The notes under the pieces: model-generated
The model's input: the letters and a program-made list of their open reading frames with translations, nothing else
What the model was told of the DNA's origin: nothing
Databases searched by the model: none
Part shown: piece by piece, positions 18,601 through 26,501 of the stretch
Position numbering within the stretch: position 1 is the first letter of the stretch
Layout of the letters: each line of letters begins with the position of its first letter
Program-made: the position numbers and the translations under genes
Assembly (NCBI RefSeq): GCF_004358325.1
Contig: NZ_CP037940.1
Coordinates: 1,736,001 to 1,800,000 of the forward strand
Source of the DNA: Periweissella cryptocerci
GTDB taxonomy: Bacteria; Bacillota; Bacilli; Lactobacillales; Lactobacillaceae
DNA length: 64,000 nt
Direction of reading: 5' to 3'

Positions 18601-19567
18601 TGCTTCCATTGCTAGCGCTTTCTGAGAAGCTGAAAATAAGTGGCGTTGTGTTTAAGTGGTACTTATTAGGTGCGTTAGTTTCGATGACGAAGAAATTAGG
18701 TTTAGTGTAGCTCGCCCAATCAATATCACCGAAGAAAACTAGCCCTTCGTCGTTTGAAGTTGAAGTTAGGGGTGCTGGTTTTTTTTGACCTTCAACTTCA
18801 TGGGTAACTGCCGTCACACCAGTAGGTAACTTAGTAGAATCGAATTCGTTAGACTCAGAATTAAATAATGTAGAAAAATCAAAATGGGCAGGATCAAATG
18901 AATCATTGTAATTAAAAATTGCAAAAGTTGCTCCAGGGAGCGGGTTAGTACCATCAGTTTTAATGAAGTGGTATGAGCCTAAAGGATAGTTAGTTTTAGG
19001 AGTCACCGTGACGAAATCGACATCATCGCCCTCTTCTAGTTCACTTTCACGATCCAAGTTGTCGTAATCAATCAACTTAGGTTCAGCATATGATTGCGCT
19101 CCAGCACGATTCAATTCATACAGAATGTATTGGTGGGGGTGTTCCTGATTGTCGTCAGTAAATGTGGCAACGTTAGTGAATAGTGAAGATGAACTATTGT
19201 CACTTTTTGTGACTTTATCTTCTGAAATAATACCGACATCAGCAAGTGACAAACCTGAGTCGTCTGCATCAGCTAGGTTTTTCAGTGTCAGATAAAGTTT
19301 AGAAGCATCACCATATGACATGCTTGCTAAATCATAGTTCTCAACATCAAAGGGTGCCTCAGTTAAGGCGTTTTTGACGTGTGCGTTTTCTAGGTCAAAC
19401 ATCACAAAGTTAATCGGATTAGTTTCCCCAGTGGTGTTACGAATTGTTGAAATGTTCATTTGCTCACGTTTCTCGGCAGTGACAGGATTAGTTGTCGTAA
19501 ACATGGTAACTAATCCTAGTACCAAGAAAAGTATGCTAGCGAATTTTTTTGAATGTCTTTTTAGCAT
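12677..19567 (-). CDS. Giant LPXTG-anchored SpaA-repeat surface protein (2296 aa)
   Basis: Very long wall-anchored fibrous adhesin or stalk. Signal peptide to about residue 31. The N-terminal domain ends in a YPKN-like VTVTPKTNYP (near 190), then a ladder of about 14 SpaA/prealbumin-like domains. Each starts with a strand such as AYFKKV or AHFKKV plus LPGATFELR, and most end in an E-box such as FYVIETDAPTGYE. Near the C-terminus lies a fimbrial isopeptide-type domain (KSWILNVNLPQTLSK) plus a last SpaA-like domain. Then come DPSTGGDD, a proline/lysine linker and the sorting signal FPVTGG (about 2261) with membrane helix. RBS AAGGAG precedes the ATG. It is downstream of, and probably co-transcribed with, the sortase at 19666-20553. 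Confidence 0.93.
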   Translation of the reverse strand: MLKRHSKKFASILFLVLGLVTMFTTTNPVTAEKREQMNISTIRNTTGETNPINFVMFDLENAHVKNALTEAPFDVENYDLASMSYGDASKLYLTLKNLADADDSGLSLADVGIISEDKVTKSDNSSSSLFTNVATFTDDNQEHPHQYILYELNRAGAQSYAEPKLIDYDNLDRESELEEGDDVDFVTVTPKTNYPLGSYHFIKTDGTNPLPGATFAIFNYNDSFDPAHFDFSTLFNSESNEFDSTKLPTGVTAVTHEVEGQKKPAPLTSTSNDEGLVFFGDIDWASYTKPNFFVIETNAPNKYHLNTTPLIFSFSESASNGSTVITGDNPAEVANEPLDEILGRANFTKVRNADFSNPLAALEGATFDLYSYSVPTGIDFSAPVTDNPTFDGKGQRVVDEGGTPVSQISNPDGSFSFDFNYGIPDKVGEDVGPKYYYLVERTAPNKYVQLTLAVPFTLTPENNYTLNSGTPQQIANTPEEVEGEAYFVKQSTNGTHLAGAQFELYSYDPDEWKASDADKMALITAENPIPTVDVDGALVPAPGVTKVGDAVTSGENGTFSFKNLGLGHEFDADGNHRYYYWVEVKKPELGVGFVDPVVTTANFFELNTAYRAYPATTPVASEANPQPVINVPLRNYEGAAYFRKVITDTAVQLPGAKFQLFSIDDDYDVVANSDNLDWAKTDEHGIKPVQLGEEGNKSDAIVTSDEYGNFSFVGIPLGLADEATDIPQRFFVVELNKPAVPLDQQTTIDGFADRAAIPFTLTQASPVFPTSIPEIIGNDPIETKFGEIDFTKYSISKGVRDEEGLAGATFKVYKTNKEQTISSKKSVGTVGLSDVNGKVHIEGIPTGSSMETSTKYYYVEEVTAPDTHIKSTEKHYFSITNTNGVLTYGGSDFETNATLEATDLDFDNEEIIQEYGNAHFKKVIAGTDTGLGGATFDLYRTEEANTTTNSDPIMTGLTSSTVAGKLGELFINEIPLWMTDQAKDAAHFYLVETGKPTLNGKQDVADFETNNDPIYFTLDTDNDFSFSSAEEPAKIDNTPIGHAYFAKVDAGDEKAPLPGAMFELRKAAPDQTEPNVNDPVIASTVSSEEVGHEGEISFPTIPLDDNNTGNFYVIETDAPTGYETPTTDDSKFYRFFTLNEENNFTVNDINNPFENTQTRETAHIEFKKVIEGTTEGLPGATFELRKAAAGQTVPDANDELVEVLNEGGESVNPVTSSAAIGSEGKISFDFDLGTVNANANASYNYYVIETGRSTSTDTVFEKPDATNSKFYRFFTLNKENNFSYVPTAFSDIYNIENQPLSGSAHFKKVLASNHDVALAGAEFKLFSYDPTEFNPEEASYAELIDNGSSIGTAVSTEDGSFNFANLTLNMATDNNVNNVTHFYVVETALPDIPDSESTKKPATVGFLPLEETRPTLFTLNADKLSNFKENGDLFTTTDPQLIENTAVDEIRGNAYFKKVATEGKFKNGLPGAEFKLHEISKTDFDDKNTDANDLAGTNAITKTSSNVAGHIGELWFENLDLGTTHDADNTHYYYLEESSAPTDYSLNSRSGIFFKLGDGENTLHLNENSAVSPLEIKNAPALLNGSAYFMKHDDKGRALQGATFEVRNANDNTVVAQATSDADGNISFDSAHENALPLGLVDAEDNNRRDFYLIETATPDDKYVVDNTKHQFSLSSAQLTYELTAPIINAPIKMWGSANFTKVDSNQPDNTLAGATFELWETSVAGKQQPVGTEPIATVTTKADGKVTFNKNIPLGTKVDESNEHHFYLIETNAPAGYKLETAPLYFSLGALENDAVNTTYPASGTEKIDNDPIGNAYFKKVEANTGNALPGATFELYRDNDNDGKASAGDGDPIATRVSTATGEMSFTNIDIPKNSINNYYLVETAAPFGFEKLEAPYFFKLNADYTFATVAKPTEITNTRIPVPTDPITKKEASGNPSYDFTGLETTKSWILNVNLPQTLSKMDSMNIADNYAKNWKFIVGSTQIIATMKDGSVRTLVPGVDYTETATPAANKVTWNFWKDGKPVAADAQIADVQSLQVTYSTQVTPPANGPWHGLVSSYIEDPSKNTATLTYQPTNGPEVSYDDKAEVWTGGQHFMKQDPEKNLLNNAQFVVYRVVNGKNEYLKYVKVGNDARGKVTWVAKQSQATKIKSGEGWPDDHAKTSKKGKFSVTGLADGDYWIKETKAPSLGSGISFDLLKEPAKFTITKDSWNGSTITITNVLTIWDPSTGGDDPKPKPHKPTPKPKKPIVVVPLPGNNTFPVTGGMVVTSMFILAGIWIITIALRIVKTKKVEDN

Positions 19568-19665
19568 ATTTTTGCTCCTTCATATTTTCAATGGATTCAG
19601 GATACCCGCGTGGCTCCGTGATAAGGGCTTACGGTGTATCAGTTGGTTTATTTGGTGAGGGGGTT

Positions 19666-20553
19666 TCAACCACTACTACTAATGTCTTGCTTGATCTGGT
19701 GGCGCCGATATAAGTAACGGGCGAGGGCAGTCAAGATGATTGCCAGGAAGCCAATTAAGTATGGCGTCCACCATGGCCAACCCGATTTAACTCCTTCGGG
19801 CATTGGTACTTGGTAACCACGCACCACTAATCGGTGTGAGTTAACCATGTAGGGGGTGCAAGTTAACAAGGATACATAATTTTTATCTTTATCAATTTCG
19901 AATTTAGTGGCCTCTTTTGGCGAGACAATCCGAATATCATTAACTTTATATGCGTAGCGGTGACCATTTTCTTCCACGAAGAAGTAGTCGCCTTTTTTTA
20001 GTTTATCTAAATAACGGAAAACTGACGCGGTGGGTAAACCACGGTGACCAGCAAGCACACTATGAATGCCTTTTTGCTTGAATGGAATTGAGGTTCCTTC
20101 GACTAAGCCAACCCCATTTTGGAGCTGGTAAACATTCGTCCCGGAATATATAGGGAGAACTTCATCAATTTTGGGTACTTCTAGTACCCCGATGACCTCG
20201 CCGACCTTAGTTTTAACGGCGTTGGGTTTTGCTTTTGCCGTGACATCGTTTTTAGTTGCTTTTTTATTACTGACAAATGGATCGGCGACATTTGCCGGTG
20301 CACCGTGATCAATCGGTTGATCGGGAGTTCTAAGTGAGCGATTATGTTCACGAATCCACTTATCAACCCCTTCCCGTTTTGCGTCCGGCATGGTGTTGAT
20401 TTTTTTGCGGTATTCATTAACTACGCGCGTCTGTTGAAATGATGACATGGCATTTGTCACAAATGGATATGCCAAGACCAACAAACCGACGATTAGAACG
20501 GTCCCCATCACGATGTCGAGCGGTTTAATTTTAAACCTACGTTTTTTTTCCAT
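19666..20553 (-). CDS. Class C (pilin-polymerising) sortase, second copy
   Basis: Membrane transpeptidase, 295 residues, paralogous to the sortase at 1761. Membrane segments at about 15-35 and 262-282. Lid motif D91-P92-F93, His170 in LAGHRGL, Cys232 in SLLTCTPY and Arg241 in NSHRLVVRG. The TLxTC motif is SLLTC here. It lies 98 bp upstream of the giant SpaA-repeat protein on the same strand and divergent from the pilin operon at 20827, which has no sortase of its own, so it may serve both. The RBS is weak (AGGAAA about 10 bp upstream). Confidence 0.94.
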   Translation of the reverse strand: MEKKRRFKIKPLDIVMGTVLIVGLLVLAYPFVTNAMSSFQQTRVVNEYRKKINTMPDAKREGVDKWIREHNRSLRTPDQPIDHGAPANVADPFVSNKKATKNDVTAKAKPNAVKTKVGEVIGVLEVPKIDEVLPIYSGTNVYQLQNGVGLVEGTSIPFKQKGIHSVLAGHRGLPTASVFRYLDKLKKGDYFFVEENGHRYAYKVNDIRIVSPKEATKFEIDKDKNYVSLLTCTPYMVNSHRLVVRGYQVPMPEGVKSGWPWWTPYLIGFLAIILTALARYLYRRHQIKQDISSSG

Positions 20554-20826
20554 CGGAGTAGTTTCCTAATCTTTAAATTTTATAAAACCGCACAGTTCAA
20601 GCAGTTTCTTAAATTGTACAAAAGAACAATGATTATCTGGGGAGGGTTGTATGAAGATAAAATGAACAAAAGGTGATTATTCGCAATTAATTAAAAAAAT
20701 AATAACTAGCCCACAAAAAATCGGCAAAACTTCACAATTTCACTGCTTTTGGTCATAGAGCCTTCGTTTTTGTTTGCGACAATTGAAGCTGACGAAACTA
20801 GTGAAAGACAAAAAAGGTGAATCGAT
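20554..20826. other. Divergent intergenic region between sortase and pilin operons
   Basis: A 273-bp AT-rich stretch from which the minus-strand sortase operon and the plus-strand adhesin/pilin operon both start. It must hold both promoters, but I cannot place -35/-10 pairs with confidence. An AAAGGTGA RBS ends it ahead of the ATG at 20827. No homopolymer tract long enough to suggest slipped-strand phase variation is seen. Confidence 0.5.
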
Positions 20827-23800
20827 ATGAAAAAACACAGGAAAAAATTAATAGGGTTAGCGATGTTAGTGGTGATTGTCGTGGCAACGATTATGTCGCC
20901 GTTGACATCATTACTAGCGAAAGCGACTGAACAGATTAAAGCGGATCAGACAGAAGTTCTGATTGGCGAATCTGAAAAAGACAAAAAGAAAGGCATCGAA
21001 TTCAAAGTGCAACATGAATTCGATACCAAAGAAAATAAGATTAAGTGGACGGCGACATTCTCTAGTAAAAAGAGTGATAACCCCCGCCTATTTAGTCTTG
21101 ATATAAAACCAACTGATAAAAATATCGTGTTGGATGATTACAAATTAAATGGGGAAGACCCGCAAGCGAGCCTGGTTGATGGCAAGCCAATTATTCAAAA
21201 AGACGCTTCTGACGTCACTAGTTCAGAAGATGACAACACAATGCCTGCAGCTACCGTCAAAGCTGAAGACGCTACTGAAGAAGTTCTCAACCAAACGCTC
21301 CAAGCGGAAAACGTTGAAACTAAAAAGAAAAGTAGTTACTTATATATTGATGCACCAAGTAAAGACAAACAAGAATTTGAAATTACCTTCACAACTGACA
21401 TATCAGCTGATATTGATGAGCAAAGTTTAAACTTCACGCCATCATTGCTTGAATACGAAGATGATGAAGCAGCGGAATTAAACATTGATGGTCAAGAAAT
21501 CTTACCATTAGATGCAGACGCTGAGGGTAATGACAAGCCTATCAAGACTTACGAAGTGACAGCACAACGCCCAACTGAAATTGAGGAAAAGGAAGAAACC
21601 GCCGCAATTGCTGAAGAACCAGCCAAAGCCGACGAAGACGCCTCACCTACAAAAGCTGACGACACTAAAACTGAAGCGCCTAAGGCCGACGATACTAAAA
21701 AAGCAACCAAAGCTAAAGGGCCAAGTTCACGGACTACAACACCAAACTTACCAGACTTGTCTGAGAAGGAATCAGTAAAACAAATCAGAATTTTGAGTAC
21801 CGAACGCACAACTGATGCAAGCAAGTTCAATTATCAATTGTCGACTGGGTCGACAACTACACAGTTAATTCGTGAATATACTAATAACTTGAGTGTTGCT
21901 ACTTTGACAGGTGTAAATGGGACTGGTAATTCAACTGTAGATAATTTAGCCACACCATCAGCCAATGGTGGGATGACGATTGTTAAGTTGACGAATGCGC
22001 ATGATAGTAACACTACAGGTAATGCCATGCGTCGTTACTACAATTTACGTGATTTTGCACCGAATACTGTTAATGTAGGGGATGATGCCGAAGCAATGCG
22101 GCAAAAACAACACGAACTCTTTGTTGAGTTCTGGCCTCGAACTAATAACGGAAACGGTTCTGTTAACCAATATAACTGGATGCTCCCAGATGCAGGTAAT
22201 CCTGGAGCATCAGTAACCGCGAGCTACAATAATGTCGGGATTTATGTCGATAACGATGGGGTTAGCCGCCAAATGGGGGCAATCATGACGCTGTCCAATA
22301 TCGTACCCACTAGTGCGGCAAATGGTACTACCCGACCATCGATCTTGATTCCAGGTAGCCTATTCTCAGGAATTCGTTATTACAATATTCAAAGCCTTGA
22401 TGTGGAATTAAAATTTTATCAAACGACTAATGGTAAGGCGATTACCAAAGATGCTGCTGGTAATTCTGTGGATGTTGACGAAAATGCTAGCTTAACAAAG
22501 TTGTTAGACGTTCAAATGCCGACAGCGCTTGGGACTGATGCACCAACTTTAGCTTCATGGTTAACATTTGGTTCCTTGAATAATTATACGAATTTAACTG
22601 GTAATACTGCGGCATCACAAGCTAATGGTAACGGAACGGGGATTAATCGTGCCGGGGTTACGTATGCCGAATCAGTCGGTAAACTGCAAAAAGATGCGGC
22701 TGGTAATGTCAGTGTTATCACGAATGTTGATGAAGGCTCAGATATTTCAACCGCCGTACCATCAATCGGAACCTTGGTACGCCAAGTGACCAACCAAGCT
22801 TCAACCCCAGATATTAATGGTGGTTCACGAGGACTTTGGACATCGATTATGAACGGCACAGGTAATACTAATAATCAGTACGTCGGTATGTGGTACTCAA
22901 CGGCGAATGGTAACTGGAATAAGCCAGGGTCTGGGGAGAATGCCTATAATCTTTCACAACCAGGTAACTTTGGTGATTTCTTCGGTTCCGGTGACTTTGA
23001 TCGGGCAGCCGTTTCATTCCAAATTGTTGGATCTAGCAATAGTTTCCGTTTAAAGGGTTCTAGTGGTGATACTTGGGCTGTGCTTAGTTCAGGGTACACA
23101 CGGCCAATCGAACCGGCCAACCCGTATAAGACAGTAAGTAGCGCGATTCGTCCAGGTACGAATGGTGAAGTACATGGCGATAATGCTGTAAAAACAACCG
23201 GTATTGAATATATTCGTGGTACTCGCCAGGCAGTGCAATATGCCGCAGGTTCGCAAGGTGCTACAAGTTTGACAGCTGTTCCTGGCGGGTGGGGTAACAA
23301 CCCGGATGTAGCAGTTGGTGCTAATATTTACAGATGGAAACGAACGACAATTCAAGCACCTAACAGCAATACAAACTACTACATTTATGAACGTGGAAAC
23401 GTCGCGGGGCAAAATCCAACATCATACGTTAATGTACATGTATCGACAACAACCCAAAATGCACCAGGAACTGTTGGTAGTATTACGCCAACCGCTCCTA
23501 CTGCAGGTTGGAGTGCTGATGCCATTGATTGGGATAAGGTTAATGACAATTCAACCGATTATTTATGGGTACGTACAACCCAAACACGAAGTAGCGCTGC
23601 ACCAGTTCAACAAATTAATGTCTATCCAATTAATGAAGTTGGACCACGTGGAGATGCTAACACCCCAAATCCAAACACCTATACGTATGATAACTACAAT
23701 GTGTGGAACGATGGTGAACTACTGTATCGTAATAATGCGACACCAGACTTAGGTGATAGTACGCCATTCTACTACGATATTCACCAACCAACTTATCTTA

Positions 23801-26484
23801 ATCCCGATGATTCAATTGCCAAGCCGCACGCAATCACGATGTATGATTTATTGCCAGTTGGGTTAACGCCTGCACGAACGACCAATACACCGATTAAAGG
23901 TTCTTTTACGGCGACGAGTGATGGGAGAGTGTATAGTGGTAAAGATATTTACGATAAATTACTTGCTTTAAATAAGCTAGAAAAAGATCAACAAGGAGCG
24001 GCATTAGAAGAAGTCTACAGTTTACTTTTCAATACGACGCAACTTGGTATTTCGGGTGGTTCAGAGAACAATGCTGATCGTTGGACACCACAATCCAGTA
24101 CTTCTTGGCCAGTCGGTAATCAAGCAAACATGGCAACGCTGTGGACAACGAATGCGGATAGATCTGCCACAACACCGGTGGCATATGGAAGTGATGAAGT
24201 TGCGTATCGTTCAGATCCCCGTGTAATTGCGGTTGATATGGGTACGGAAGATGAGCCAGAAGTGCGCTATCTAGTAATCTGGGCAATGACCTTCTATGAA
24301 ATCTCACAATTAAAATTTAATGGTGATTCGTTCATTTATCGGATGCCAGTTGTTGCGCAAAGTGAACACATGCCAAACAAAGATGAATGGTATGATTTTG
24401 AAAATAACGCCAGCGTACGTTTTGACTTAAGTGATGCTAATGCGCAGTGGCACTGGCAAGGTACGACAGAACCTGTGCTTAGTCGTTACAGTTATAACGG
24501 TAATGAACCAACTGACTTAACTGACTTGAAGATAAATAAAGAGTGGGTTGATGCCAATGACGCTCTTTCAATTCCTAATCGAGGGACATCACTAGGATTT
24601 AATGTTTATGGGCATGTACCAGATCCCGATGATTCCAATAAGGATAAGTTAGTGTACACTCGGGAAAATGTGCAAGTGACCCCACCTGGTGTGGATGTTA
24701 CTAAGCAACAAATTTGGACGACAACAGTGTCGCAGCTGCCTAAGTATTGGTACGCAGCCGATGATACTAATAATGAGCGTCCAATTAGAATTATCTATAC
24801 GGCGAAGGAAAATGTTCCAGATGGATTTACACTAGTGGCTGAATCCGACAATAAAGAAGAAGTGGGACATGAAATTACGGTTACTAACCGACCTTCGAAC
24901 GATGTTTCCAGCATCTTAGTACGTAAAACGTGGAATGATAATAATAGTGCAACGCGGCCTAATGAGTTAACGTTTGTGCTTTATCAAAACGGACGTGAAA
25001 TTGACCGCGTAACACTTAATAAATCACAAACTAATCCAAACGCAGCTGACTATGTGAAATTGGATGAGTTTGGTCGCTGGTTGTATGCCTTTAAAGATTT
25101 ACCACGGGCAGATGCCCTAACATGGCAGCCATACACCTACACAGTAGATGAAGTACTTCCGGAAGGGTATACCAATACGGCTCGTGATCATGCGATTTTG
25201 ACAGAAGGTGATTATACTGATCGTTTCGACTTTACGAATACGCCTACCACACCGTCAGATTCAACGATGCAATTGCAAGGAATTAAACGTTGGGCTGGTC
25301 AAACGAGCTTGCCAGAATCATTGACATCATTGACAGTTCGTTTATATGGTTACATCACTATTCCAGCTAGTAATGGTACTCCACAACAACGGGTTCGGAT
25401 TAACTTAAACCCAAGAGGTTCAAGTACTGGTGCCTGGATTGCTAGTCCGGCAAATGATAATCTGGCAACACCGAATATTGATGAATCAGCCATGCAAGTA
25501 AGTAATGGTCAAACGCCACCTGGCTCTGCTCATGAATTGGTTGTACAACGAACGGGTCAAGGTGCTGTGTGGCAGTATACATTCATTAATCCGAATAGTA
25601 ACCCAACGTATACTAATTCTTGGCCAAAACAAGTGCAATACAGCGGACGAACGTACCCAGTTACGTATGAAATTGAAGAAAATGTTCCAGCTGGATATGA
25701 ATTGTTATCAAACACTGGTGGTTACACTGATGCTAACCAAAACGTTTGGCAATTTGATCTGTTAAACAATGTGCGTCAAACCGCGACAACTAACATTCGT
25801 CTGTGGAAGATTGATAAAGATTCTGAAGCAGTGATGTCAAACGTCCGGTTCCGACTTGAATACTATGATTACGGTGATAAAGTTTGGAAAGAACGACAAG
25901 CAGGTAGTACTGGTGAGGAAGGCAATATCAAAAATGGTATTTTTGATTACTCAAGTCTCGCCGCCGGCACTTACCGCTTGTATGAAGAACAAACAAATAC
26001 TGATTACACCCACTTGAAGGGGGTTGTGTACTTTAACTTATTACGTGAAAACGCAACGACAGTTCGTCTAGATCGTCGTGCAGACCACCGGATGTTTGTC
26101 GACGTCGACGGTATTCAAAAGGATAAGTTGATACCAATTAACACGGCGGATATTGAACGTTTTGGTACTGGTGATGGTTTAGGAAGTTTCGCTTCAGCAA
26201 CGAATCCAGCTGACATTCACACAACTAAGTGGATTGATACAACTGGTTCAGGTAACAACGTTGCTTCAGAGTGGAATTATGCACAACTGCTTACTGATTC
26301 TACTAACCAAATTGAAATTCGGCTTAAGAACCGTAAACCATTATTAATGCCACGGACTGGTGGTATTGGTATCTTGATTTTCATCGTTCTTGGAGCTACC
26401 TTGGCAGCCGGTGGGGGTTACTACTTCCATAAGCGCCGACAAGTAAAGCCAGCAAAAAATGTCTTGGCTGATCGTAATAACTGA
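20827..26484 (+). CDS. Large LPXTG adhesin / pilus tip protein with Cna_B domains (1885 aa)
   Basis: Likely tip adhesin of the third surface locus. The signal peptide (residues 1 to about 37) is followed by a charged N-terminal domain and an Ala/Glu/Lys-rich linker (about 250-305, with repeated KADDTKT-type units). A large N-terminal region of unrecognised fold (about 320-1215) comes next. C-terminal Cna_B domains start at LKINKEWVDAND, ILVRKTWNDNN and MQLQGIKRWAG, and a SpaA-like domain at IRLWKIDKDSEAVMSNVRF. The sorting signal is MPRTGG (about 1841) plus membrane helix and basic tail. It is first in an operon with the two pilins that follow (17-bp gap). The adhesive ligand cannot be deduced; Cna_B domains act as stalks. 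Confidence 0.92.
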   Translation: MKKHRKKLIGLAMLVVIVVATIMSPLTSLLAKATEQIKADQTEVLIGESEKDKKKGIEFKVQHEFDTKENKIKWTATFSSKKSDNPRLFSLDIKPTDKNIVLDDYKLNGEDPQASLVDGKPIIQKDASDVTSSEDDNTMPAATVKAEDATEEVLNQTLQAENVETKKKSSYLYIDAPSKDKQEFEITFTTDISADIDEQSLNFTPSLLEYEDDEAAELNIDGQEILPLDADAEGNDKPIKTYEVTAQRPTEIEEKEETAAIAEEPAKADEDASPTKADDTKTEAPKADDTKKATKAKGPSSRTTTPNLPDLSEKESVKQIRILSTERTTDASKFNYQLSTGSTTTQLIREYTNNLSVATLTGVNGTGNSTVDNLATPSANGGMTIVKLTNAHDSNTTGNAMRRYYNLRDFAPNTVNVGDDAEAMRQKQHELFVEFWPRTNNGNGSVNQYNWMLPDAGNPGASVTASYNNVGIYVDNDGVSRQMGAIMTLSNIVPTSAANGTTRPSILIPGSLFSGIRYYNIQSLDVELKFYQTTNGKAITKDAAGNSVDVDENASLTKLLDVQMPTALGTDAPTLASWLTFGSLNNYTNLTGNTAASQANGNGTGINRAGVTYAESVGKLQKDAAGNVSVITNVDEGSDISTAVPSIGTLVRQVTNQASTPDINGGSRGLWTSIMNGTGNTNNQYVGMWYSTANGNWNKPGSGENAYNLSQPGNFGDFFGSGDFDRAAVSFQIVGSSNSFRLKGSSGDTWAVLSSGYTRPIEPANPYKTVSSAIRPGTNGEVHGDNAVKTTGIEYIRGTRQAVQYAAGSQGATSLTAVPGGWGNNPDVAVGANIYRWKRTTIQAPNSNTNYYIYERGNVAGQNPTSYVNVHVSTTTQNAPGTVGSITPTAPTAGWSADAIDWDKVNDNSTDYLWVRTTQTRSSAAPVQQINVYPINEVGPRGDANTPNPNTYTYDNYNVWNDGELLYRNNATPDLGDSTPFYYDIHQPTYLNPDDSIAKPHAITMYDLLPVGLTPARTTNTPIKGSFTATSDGRVYSGKDIYDKLLALNKLEKDQQGAALEEVYSLLFNTTQLGISGGSENNADRWTPQSSTSWPVGNQANMATLWTTNADRSATTPVAYGSDEVAYRSDPRVIAVDMGTEDEPEVRYLVIWAMTFYEISQLKFNGDSFIYRMPVVAQSEHMPNKDEWYDFENNASVRFDLSDANAQWHWQGTTEPVLSRYSYNGNEPTDLTDLKINKEWVDANDALSIPNRGTSLGFNVYGHVPDPDDSNKDKLVYTRENVQVTPPGVDVTKQQIWTTTVSQLPKYWYAADDTNNERPIRIIYTAKENVPDGFTLVAESDNKEEVGHEITVTNRPSNDVSSILVRKTWNDNNSATRPNELTFVLYQNGREIDRVTLNKSQTNPNAADYVKLDEFGRWLYAFKDLPRADALTWQPYTYTVDEVLPEGYTNTARDHAILTEGDYTDRFDFTNTPTTPSDSTMQLQGIKRWAGQTSLPESLTSLTVRLYGYITIPASNGTPQQRVRINLNPRGSSTGAWIASPANDNLATPNIDESAMQVSNGQTPPGSAHELVVQRTGQGAVWQYTFINPNSNPTYTNSWPKQVQYSGRTYPVTYEIEENVPAGYELLSNTGGYTDANQNVWQFDLLNNVRQTATTNIRLWKIDKDSEAVMSNVRFRLEYYDYGDKVWKERQAGSTGEEGNIKNGIFDYSSLAAGTYRLYEEQTNTDYTHLKGVVYFNLLRENATTVRLDRRADHRMFVDVDGIQKDKLIPINTADIERFGTGDGLGSFASATNPADIHTTKWIDTTGSGNNVASEWNYAQLLTDSTNQIEIRLKNRKPLLMPRTGGIGILIFIVLGATLAAGGGYYFHKRRQVKPAKNVLADRNN

Positions 26485-26501
26485 GACACGAGGAGAATGT
26501 T

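Noticed and set aside
20554..20826. Homopolymer-based phase variation of the pilin operon
   Set aside because: Only short A and T runs are present; none is long enough or placed to switch a promoter or frame convincingly.
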